From Phycisphaerae bacterium (GTDB taxonomy: Bacteria > Planctomycetota > Phycisphaerae > Phycisphaerales > UBA1924): a stretch of DNA of 5,729 nt. The stretch is taken from assembly GCA_016794945.1 (NCBI GenBank), contig JAEUIX010000069.1, positions 1 through 5,729 of the forward strand. The letters are read 5' to 3'. The notes beneath the pieces are model-generated. The model was not told the origin of the DNA. It ran no database searches and saw only the letters and a list, made by a program, of their open reading frames with translations. A program made the translations under genes and the position numbers. Positions 1-4,426 of the stretch are shown piece after piece. Position 1 is the stretch's first letter, and each line of letters starts with the position of its first letter.

Positions 1-920
1 AGATCGACCGGATCGTGGCGGTGGCCCTGGAGGCCGTGGCCGACGAGCGCACGGTGTGGAATCCCGCCTGGGGCGCATTCGTGCTGGCGGCCCGGGGCGG
101 GAAACTGGTGAGCGATGCGGACTACGGCCGGTTCCTTCGACTCGCGGCCGGGCCTCGGATCGAGGCGAGGCGGACGGTCGTCGCCGGTGGGCAACTGGCG
201 GTCCAGTTCGCGGTCCGTCCATCGCGAGCGCCGGCCAGCCCGTGCGGGTATCTGGAGTGGTCGGGAGCCTCGGTGCATGTGGGCGACTCGGAGATTCCTG
301 GAGGTTCAGCCCACTCCGGAACGATGGCCATTTCTCTGGGGGCCAACGCCGCGTCGGCCTGGGCGCTGCAGGTTCCACCAGGGCTGGAATCGCGCACCTG
401 GCCCAGCACGCTGAAGGTCCGCCTGCGTGTCACCGAGTCGCCGGGCGGGCGAGCGCTGGCCGAATGGGAACTGGTCTCGCCCCTGGTCATCGAGGTTCGA
501 CCGGCCGGAAGTCCGACGGTGGAATTGGCAGACCCCCAAGAGCACCGCGGAGCCTTCGATCGACAGCTGGTCGGCAACCCCAGGGCCGTGCGGGTGGAGC
601 GAACCGCCGGACTCGGCTCCGCCCCGCCGCACGTCAGCGTGGCCCTGGACGGCAGCGGCCTGCCGATGGACGCGGCATTTGAGGTGGTGCTGCGGAGCCG
701 GGGCGATCCATCGCGACGCTGGCCCATCGGTTTCGTGCAGTTCCGGGCCAGCGACCAGACCCACTACTCGGTCGGCGTCGACGTCCCCGGGTTTGACGAG
801 ATGTCGGTGGACGTGCTGCTGGAGGCCAGCAGCGCATCGGCGGAACGAACGGTGGACCTGGTGCGGATCTGGGGAGGCACGGTGCTGGTCCCGTCGGTGC
901 CGGTGACCGAACGGCCCTAG
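1..920 (+). CDS. Hypothetical protein, 5'-truncated, probable beta-rich C-terminal part
   Basis: The frame is open from base 3 to a TAG at 918-920, giving 305 visible residues with no stop upstream, so the gene almost certainly begins left of the window. A GTG at 15 is in frame, but the protein reads as continuous through it and no ribosome binding site can be judged there. The first ~40 visible residues look like a short helical segment (VWNPAWGAFVLAARGGKL, then YGRFLRLA). The rest alternates short hydrophobic strands with Gly/Pro/Ser-rich turns, as in one or two beta-sandwich domains (about residues 50-170 and 175-300). There are no transmembrane segments, Cys pairs or recognisable catalytic motifs. 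The WG.F plus helix segment recalls, from memory only, unassigned planctomycete proteins with regulatory or membrane N-termini. I cannot assign a function. The coding frame is well supported by its length and by codon bias like that of its neighbours. Confidence 0.7.
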   Translation, partial: IDRIVAVALEAVADERTVWNPAWGAFVLAARGGKLVSDADYGRFLRLAAGPRIEARRTVVAGGQLAVQFAVRPSRAPASPCGYLEWSGASVHVGDSEIPGGSAHSGTMAISLGANAASAWALQVPPGLESRTWPSTLKVRLRVTESPGGRALAEWELVSPLVIEVRPAGSPTVELADPQEHRGAFDRQLVGNPRAVRVERTAGLGSAPPHVSVALDGSGLPMDAAFEVVLRSRGDPSRRWPIGFVQFRASDQTHYSVGVDVPGFDEMSVDVLLEASSASAERTVDLVRIWGGTVLVPSVPVTERP

Positions 921-950
921 GCGGTCAAATAGAGGCTGGGGAGCGCTTGC

Positions 951-977
951 ATCGCCGGCCGGGGGCGGTATCGTTTT
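951..977 (+). terminator. Weak candidate intrinsic terminator of the upstream gene
   Basis: ATCGCC (951-956) can pair with GGCGGT (964-969), with one G-U pair, around a 7-base loop. A TTTT run follows at 974-977. It lies 30 bases past the stop of the upstream gene, where a terminator would be expected. The stem is short, the T-run is only four bases and is offset from the stem by ATCG, so this is a weak case. The same bases could instead form a promoter. Confidence 0.3.
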
Positions 978-1119
978 GGTGCTCGTAGTCGCTCGACGGA
1001 GCCGCGCCGGGGCAGTGAACGCCGCCGGAGCGTGTGCGCGAGAGTTCGCGCGTCGGGCTTCGCCTCGCGAGAGCGGTACGCCGCTCCACCTCCCGCCCCC
1101 ACTGACGCTGCGTTGAATT

Positions 1120-1165
1120 CGATCGGCGCCGGGAAAGCGCCCGGGTGAGCCCATCCGATCGGCGC
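1120..1165. repeat. 10-base direct repeat CGATCGGCGC flanking a hairpin
   Basis: The 10-mer CGATCGGCGC occurs at 1120-1129 and again at 1156-1165, 36 bases apart start to start, which is between three and four helical turns. The bases between contain the alternative hairpins at 1125-1144. Each copy begins with the palindrome CGATCG, which suits a dimeric DNA-binding protein but could also be chance in GC-rich DNA. The position, 60-110 bases before speA, fits an operator or a leader RNA element. Confidence 0.3.
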
Positions 1166-1169
1166 GGCG

Positions 1170-1189
1170 GAGCGAACGCGGTTTCGCTC
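1170..1189 (+). promoter_or_regulatory. Perfect hairpin in the speA leader
   Basis: GAGCGAA (1170-1176) pairs perfectly with TTCGCTC (1183-1189) around a 6-base loop, CGCGGT. The stem ends 37 bases before the speA ATG. It is not followed by a T-run, so it is not an intrinsic terminator. It could act in mRNA stability or translation control. It is the least GC-saturated of the local hairpins and therefore less easily explained by composition alone. Confidence 0.35.
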
Positions 1190-1226
1190 GAACGGGGCGC
1201 AGGACGCGTCAGGACCCATCAGAGCC

Positions 1227-3233
1227 ATGGCAACGATCTCGACCGGCAAGAACGCGTTCATCCACGGCCGCTGGACCGCGGAGGAGTCCGCCCGGCTGTA
1301 CGGCGTGAACGACTGGGGCAAGGGGTACGTCGGCGTCAATGAGCAGGGCCACGTCATCGTGATGCCCACCAAGGACCCGGCCCGGCGCATCGACCTGCAC
1401 GAGGTGGTTCAGGGCCTGCGCGAGCGCGGGATCCACACCCCGGTCCTGCTGCGGTTCAACGACATCCTGGATCACCGCCTGCGCGAGATCCGGGCCGCCT
1501 TCGACAACGCGATGGCCGAGCACCAGTACAAAGGCGGGTACTGCTGCGTCTACCCGATCAAGGTGAACCAGCAGCGGCACGTCTGCGAGCAGGTGGCGAA
1601 CCTGGCGGTGGAGCTCGGCTTCGGCCTGGAGGCCGGCAGCAAGCCGGAACTGCTTGCGGTGCTTGGCCTGAGCGCCACGGCCGGCGGGCCGGGCGTCAAC
1701 GGCATGCCGATCATCTGCAACGGCTTCAAGGACTCGGAGTTCATCGAGACGGTGATCCTGGCCACCAAGCTCGGCCGGAACATCATCCCGGTGGTCGAGA
1801 AGTTCAGCGAACTGGAACTGGTGGTCAGGCACGCCAAGGCCTACGGCGTGCGCCCCAAGATCGGCGTCCGCGTGAAGCTCTCGTCGCGCGGCGCCGGACG
1901 CTGGGAGGCCTCCGCGGGCGTGCGCTCCAAGTTCGGCCTGTTCGTCAGCGAGGTGCTCCAGGCGGTGGAGTATCTCAAGGCCCACGACATGCTCGACTGC
2001 CTGAAGCTGGTGCACTGCCACGTGGGCAGCCAGCTCTACGACATCCGCGTGCTCAAGAACGCCGTCAACGAGCTCACGCACATCTACACCGAGCTGCACC
2101 GCCTCGGCGCAGGCGTGACCATGCTCGACATCGGCGGCGGCATGGGCGTCGACTACGACGGCAGCCAGAGCGCCTGGTCCAGCAGCATCAACTACAGCGT
2201 GCAGGAGTACGCCGCCGACGTCGTCTACCGCATCAAGAGCGTCTGCGAGGACGCCAAGGTCCCCCACCCGCTCATCGTCTCGGAATCCGGCCGGGCGATG
2301 GTCGCGTACTCCTCCGTCATGATCATGGACGTGCTGGGCACCAGCCGTTTCGAGGCCAACCCCAGCACCGAACGCATGGAAGCCGCGATGAAGGCCGAGA
2401 CCGAGCGCGGCGGCGAGGTGCCGCAGCCGGTGCTCGACCTGCTGGAGACCTACCGCTCGCTGACCGACCGCAACCTGCTCGAGGCCTACCACGACGCGAC
2501 CCAGGCCCGCGACGAGGCGATGAGCCTCTTCAGCCTCGGCTACATGTCGCTGCCCATGCGCGCCGTCGCCGAGCAGCTGTTCTGGGCCATCGGCCACAAG
2601 CTCCTCGACCGCGCCAGCCGCCGGGGCAGCGAACTGCCCGACGAGTTCGAGAGCCTCCCCGAACTGCTCAGCGACATCTACTTCTGCAATTTCTCGCTCT
2701 TCCAGAGCATGCCCGACTCCTGGGCCATCGACCAGCTCTTCCCCATCGTGCCGATCCACCGGCTGAACGAAGAGCCGACGCGCCGCGGCATCCTCGCCGA
2801 CATCACATGCGACAGCGACGGCAAGATCGACCACTTCGTCGACAAGCGCATCGACAAGAAGACGCTGGAGCTCCACGAGGTGCGCGACCTGCCCGGCGAG
2901 GGCGCCGGCGTCGAGCCGTACTACCTCGGCGTGTTCCTCCTGGGCGCCTACCAGGAGATCCTGGGCGACCTGCACAACCTGCTGGGCGACACCCACGCCG
3001 TGCACGTTTCGGTCGCGGCCGACGGCCAGTGGGAGATCGACGAGGTCATCGAGGGCGACACCGTCGAGGAAGTGCTCCAGTACGTCCAGTACGACATCGG
3101 CGACATGAAGCGCGCCATGCGGCAGGACATCGAGGCCGCCTGCAGGCAGGGCCGCCTCACGCTCGCCGAGGGCAAGAGCCTCCTGAAGTTTTACGACGAC
3201 GGGCTCGAGGGCTACACCTACCTCGAGGAGTGA
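1227..3233 (+). CDS. speA: Biosynthetic arginine decarboxylase (SpeA)
   Basis: The enzyme decarboxylates L-arginine to agmatine and CO2, the first step of the agmatine route to putrescine and spermidine. It is a PLP-dependent alanine-racemase-fold (fold type III) enzyme, and the family also uses Mg2+. All 668 residues are present, close to the usual length of about 630-660. The N-terminus has the family segment LYGVNDWGKGYVGVNEQGHV (24-43). The PLP Schiff-base lysine is K112 in VYPIKVNQQRHV. Further landmarks are HCHVGSQ (263-269), the phosphate-binding glycine loop DIGGGMGVDYDG (301-312), SESGRA (352-357), the active-site cysteine C528 in DITCDSDG, and LGAYQE (572-577). A helical insertion lies at about 380-510, as in SpeA. 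The ATG at 1227 sets the typical N-terminus, but only a poor AGGA (1211-1214) lies upstream, 12 bases away. The stop faces the convergent lipoprotein gene after 34 bases. No key residue is missing. Confidence 0.97.
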   Translation: MATISTGKNAFIHGRWTAEESARLYGVNDWGKGYVGVNEQGHVIVMPTKDPARRIDLHEVVQGLRERGIHTPVLLRFNDILDHRLREIRAAFDNAMAEHQYKGGYCCVYPIKVNQQRHVCEQVANLAVELGFGLEAGSKPELLAVLGLSATAGGPGVNGMPIICNGFKDSEFIETVILATKLGRNIIPVVEKFSELELVVRHAKAYGVRPKIGVRVKLSSRGAGRWEASAGVRSKFGLFVSEVLQAVEYLKAHDMLDCLKLVHCHVGSQLYDIRVLKNAVNELTHIYTELHRLGAGVTMLDIGGGMGVDYDGSQSAWSSSINYSVQEYAADVVYRIKSVCEDAKVPHPLIVSESGRAMVAYSSVMIMDVLGTSRFEANPSTERMEAAMKAETERGGEVPQPVLDLLETYRSLTDRNLLEAYHDATQARDEAMSLFSLGYMSLPMRAVAEQLFWAIGHKLLDRASRRGSELPDEFESLPELLSDIYFCNFSLFQSMPDSWAIDQLFPIVPIHRLNEEPTRRGILADITCDSDGKIDHFVDKRIDKKTLELHEVRDLPGEGAGVEPYYLGVFLLGAYQEILGDLHNLLGDTHAVHVSVAADGQWEIDEVIEGDTVEEVLQYVQYDIGDMKRAMRQDIEAACRQGRLTLAEGKSLLKFYDDGLEGYTYLEE

Positions 3234-3242
3234 CGACCGACC

Positions 3243-3267
3243 CCGCCCGCGCGGGCCCCTCGGGCGG
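3243..3267. terminator. Inverted repeat in the convergent gap, possible bidirectional terminator
   Basis: The 34-base gap between the speA stop (+) and the lipoprotein stop (-) is almost filled by CCGCCCG (3243-3249) and CGGGCGG (3261-3267), a perfect 7-bp stem with an 11-base loop. An overlapping 12-base palindrome, GCCCGCGCGGGC (3245-3256), offers another fold. The placement between converging genes suits a shared terminator. Neither strand has a T-run after the stem, so it would be a T-less hairpin or an aid to Rho. Confidence 0.45.
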
Positions 3268-3708
3268 CTACTGGCCGCCGAGCTTCTTCGCGGCCTCGGT
3301 GAGCTGCTTCATGAGCGCCTCGCCCTCGGCGCGGATCTTCTCCGACAGCGGCTGCCACTGCTCGATGGCGGCGGTGCGCAGCTCCTCGGCCTTCTTCGTC
3401 AGCGACGACGCCTTGGCCTTGGCGTCCTCCAGCATCGGCTGGACGGCCTGGCGCACGCTCTCGGGCGCCTTCTGAGCCTTGGCCGTGAGTTCGTCGATCG
3501 ACTTGCGAGCCCCCTCCGCCATCTGCCGGAGCCCGTCGGCCGCCTGGTTCTGCGCCTCGGTCAGTTGCCGCGCCATCTCCGGGGGCATCTTCTGGCCCGT
3601 CGCCTCCTCGATCGCGCGAACGGCACGCTTGGCGCTGTCTTCCTTCTTCTCGCACCCGCCGACAACAACCGCGAGCGCTGCGAACCCGACGACGAACGAT
3701 CGGATCAT
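3268..3708 (-). CDS. Small helical lipoprotein of unknown function
   Basis: This encodes 146 residues. The N-terminus MIRSFVVGFAALAVVVGGC has a basic residue, a hydrophobic core and a lipobox-like VGGC with the cysteine at residue 19, so signal peptidase II export and lipidation are likely. Gly at -2 of the lipobox is acceptable but not ideal. The mature part (20-146) is rich in Ala, Lys, Glu and Gln, has no further Cys and is predicted to be almost entirely amphipathic helix or coiled coil, with prolines at 43-44, 82, 91 and 120 that may break helices. I do not recognise a family. Start choice: the frame is open back to 3897, but the ATG at 3708 gives the signal peptide and has AAGGGAA (3714-3720) five bases upstream; the longer N-terminus is Arg/Pro-rich and looks non-coding. 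The gene converges on speA and follows the small exported protein gene on the same strand, 145 bases away. A structural or envelope-stabilising role is only a guess. Confidence 0.85.
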   Translation of the reverse strand: MIRSFVVGFAALAVVVGGCEKKEDSAKRAVRAIEEATGQKMPPEMARQLTEAQNQAADGLRQMAEGARKSIDELTAKAQKAPESVRQAVQPMLEDAKAKASSLTKKAEELRTAAIEQWQPLSEKIRAEGEALMKQLTEAAKKLGGQ

Positions 3709-3713
3709 GGTGG

Positions 3714-3720
3714 TTCCCTT
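3714..3720 (-). promoter_or_regulatory. Ribosome binding site of the lipoprotein gene
   Basis: Minus-strand AAGGGAA lies five bases before the ATG at 3708. It decides the start in favour of the short form with the lipoprotein signal over the upstream in-frame ATG at 3897. Confidence 0.6.
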
Positions 3721-3748
3721 GGTGAGCCGGGTACGGTAGCCGGACCGC

Positions 3749-3763
3749 CGCGCCCTCGGCGCG
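3749..3763 (-). repeat. Hairpin 1 of three in the spacer
   Basis: CGCGCC (3749-3754) pairs with GGCGCG (3758-3763) around a 3-base loop. It is the hairpin closest to the lipoprotein start, about 40 bases upstream of it, and would lie in that gene's leader or in the intergenic part of a shared message. Confidence 0.4.
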
Positions 3764-3768
3764 CACCG

Positions 3769-3801
3769 CCGCCCCGGACGCGGGGGATTCGTCCGGGGCG
3801 G
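3769..3801 (-). terminator. Strong 12-bp hairpin between the two small exported-protein genes
   Basis: CCGCCCCGGACG (3769-3780) pairs perfectly with CGTCCGGGGCGG (3790-3801), leaving a 9-base loop. This is the longest perfect stem I found in the window. On the minus strand it lies about 50 bases past the stop of the upstream gene and about 60 bases before the start of the lipoprotein gene. No T-run follows, so classic intrinsic termination is not supported. It may be a T-less terminator or a 3'-end stabiliser that sets different levels of the two genes. Confidence 0.4.
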
Positions 3802-3811
3802 GGCGTCGTCG

Positions 3812-3830
3812 GGCGCGGGGTCTCCGCGCC
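3812..3830 (-). repeat. Hairpin 3 of three in the spacer
   Basis: GGCGCGG (3812-3818) pairs with CCGCGCC (3824-3830) around a 5-base loop. It starts 23 bases after the stop of the upstream minus-strand gene. The minus-strand TTTTCTC run lies before this stem rather than after it, which is the wrong order for an intrinsic terminator on that strand. On the plus strand an AAAA tract, not T, follows. Confidence 0.4.
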
Positions 3831-3853
3831 GTTGAGAAAACGGGGATGTCGAC

Positions 3854-4261
3854 TCAGCGGACGATGGCCAGCGTCCCGGCGAACGAGCCGACGGCAACGG
3901 CGTCGCCGGCGGCCATGACGGGCACCGCGGGGCTGTTCGGCAGGTCGGAGCGCCAGGTGCGCTCGATCTTGCCGGCGCCGAAGGCGTTGGTGGTGATCGT
4001 TCCGATCACCTGGCCGAGGTGGGTGACTGTGAAGGTTGCGCCGGGGGCGGCGCGGGAGATCTCCGCCTGGAACTTCCGCATCGTGCGCCCATTGGAGACT
4101 TCCATCCGGTAGGCAACCTTGGCCTCGATCCGGGCCGGGGCCGGGCCGCGCATCTTGGCTTCCATGCGCACCTGGGTGGTGGGCGCCGAAGCGCTCACCG
4201 CGCCGGTGAACGCGAGCGAGCAGACCACGAGAACGGCGACGGTGAGAAGGGACTTGAGCAT
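3854..4261 (-). CDS. Small exported protein, probable beta domain, unknown function
   Basis: This encodes 135 residues. MLKSLLTVAVLVVCSLAFTG followed by AVSA is a typical Sec signal peptide, with likely cleavage after A24 (V-S-A) or A26. C14 sits inside the hydrophobic core with Val at -1, so it is not a good lipobox. The mature part begins with two similar stretches, RMEAKM (32-37) and RIEAKV (44-49). From about residue 50 come alternating short strands and Gly turns: FTVTHLGQVIGTITTNAFG (77-95), KIERTW, then a late AAGDAVAVGSFAGTLAIV (117-134). This suggests a small beta-sandwich or barrel acting outside the cytoplasm. I recall similar G-x-I-x-x-N-x-x-G patterns in unassigned planctomycete proteins, from memory only. 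The ATG at 4261 has a good AGGAG six bases upstream, which favours it over longer in-frame starts that would run antisense through fbp. It is transcribed away from fbp and towards the lipoprotein gene. Confidence 0.85.
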   Translation of the reverse strand: MLKSLLTVAVLVVCSLAFTGAVSASAPTTQVRMEAKMRGPAPARIEAKVAYRMEVSNGRTMRKFQAEISRAAPGATFTVTHLGQVIGTITTNAFGAGKIERTWRSDLPNSPAVPVMAAGDAVAVGSFAGTLAIVR

Positions 4262-4267
4262 GTTCGG

Positions 4268-4272
4268 CTCCT
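4268..4272 (-). promoter_or_regulatory. Ribosome binding site of the small exported protein gene
   Basis: Minus-strand AGGAG lies six bases before the ATG at 4261. It is the best Shine-Dalgarno match in the window and fixes the start at the signal peptide, although the same frame stays open to 5449 on the minus strand. Confidence 0.7.
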
Positions 4273-4358
4273 GCGTACCCCCGGGGATCGGTTCCGACGG
4301 CAGGCACGCTGCCCGACCGTCCGGCGGCGGCCGGCCTGCGCCGGTCCGCCCCGTGTCC

Positions 4359-4387
4359 ATGCGACGGACTGGCCCGCCGCCTGTCAG
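4359..4387 (-). promoter_or_regulatory. Possible minus-strand promoter for the small exported protein gene
   Basis: On the minus strand CTGACA (4382-4387, five of six to the sigma70 -35 consensus) is followed after 17 bases by TCGCAT (4359-4364, three of six to the -10). Spacing is ideal but the -10 is poor. A transcript would start near 4352 and carry a leader of about 90 bases. It lies in the 165-base divergent gap (4262-4426), which otherwise holds only a 5-bp hairpin, GGCAG (4299-4303) with CTGCC (4309-4313). Confidence 0.25.
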
Positions 4388-4412
4388 GAATCCAGCGTCA
4401 CCGCGCACCCGG

Positions 4413-4418
4413 TAGCAT
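4413..4418 (+). promoter_or_regulatory. Possible -10 element for fbp
   Basis: TAGCAT matches the -10 consensus at four of six positions, including the conserved first TA and final T. It ends eight bases before the fbp ATG at 4427, so transcription would begin at or next to the start codon. No convincing -35 lies 16-18 bases upstream, so this remains a weak call. It would fit the lack of any Shine-Dalgarno sequence before fbp. Confidence 0.25.
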
Positions 4419-4426
4419 GTCGCCCG

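Larger units (their letters stand above)
921..1226 (+). other. Gene-free gap / possible structured speA leader
   Basis: This 306-base stretch lies between the TAG of the upstream gene and the ATG of speA. No coding frame on either strand looks real and no tRNA-like fold was seen. It holds several GC-rich inverted repeats: 951-956 with 964-969, 1036-1041 with 1046-1051 (GCGCGA / TCGCGC, loop GAGT), 1125-1129 with 1137-1141, the competing 1129-1133 with 1140-1144, and 1170-1176 with 1183-1189. A weak sigma70-like pair, TTGCAT (947-952) and TATCGT (969-974) with a 16-base spacer, could start a speA transcript with a leader of roughly 250 bases. It overlaps the hairpin at 951-969, so the two readings compete. 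Confidence 0.4.

Noticed and set aside
921..1226. tRNA or known riboswitch in the gap before speA
   Set aside because: No T-arm motif, anticodon arm or CCA-type end could be found, and no riboswitch consensus was recognised.
1209..3005. 598-residue open frame on the minus strand opposite speA
   Set aside because: It is the antisense shadow of a GC-rich gene: the product is a low-complexity Val/Ala/Asp/His/Gln mix without domains, while the plus strand encodes an unmistakable full-length SpeA.
2807..3475. 222-residue plus-strand frame across the end of speA
   Set aside because: It is an out-of-frame shadow of speA, with Arg-rich low-complexity sequence running into the antisense of the lipoprotein gene.
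3321..3763. 13-mer CGCCCTCGGCGCG shared by the lipoprotein gene (3321-3333) and the spacer (3751-3763)
   Set aside because: It is short, wholly G/C but for one T, and in one copy codes for ordinary protein sequence, so chance is the simplest explanation.
3709..3897. N-terminal extension of the lipoprotein to an ATG at 3897 (209 aa)
   Set aside because: The extension is Arg/Pro-rich, overlaps the end of the neighbouring gene and the hairpins, and would bury the signal peptide inside the protein.
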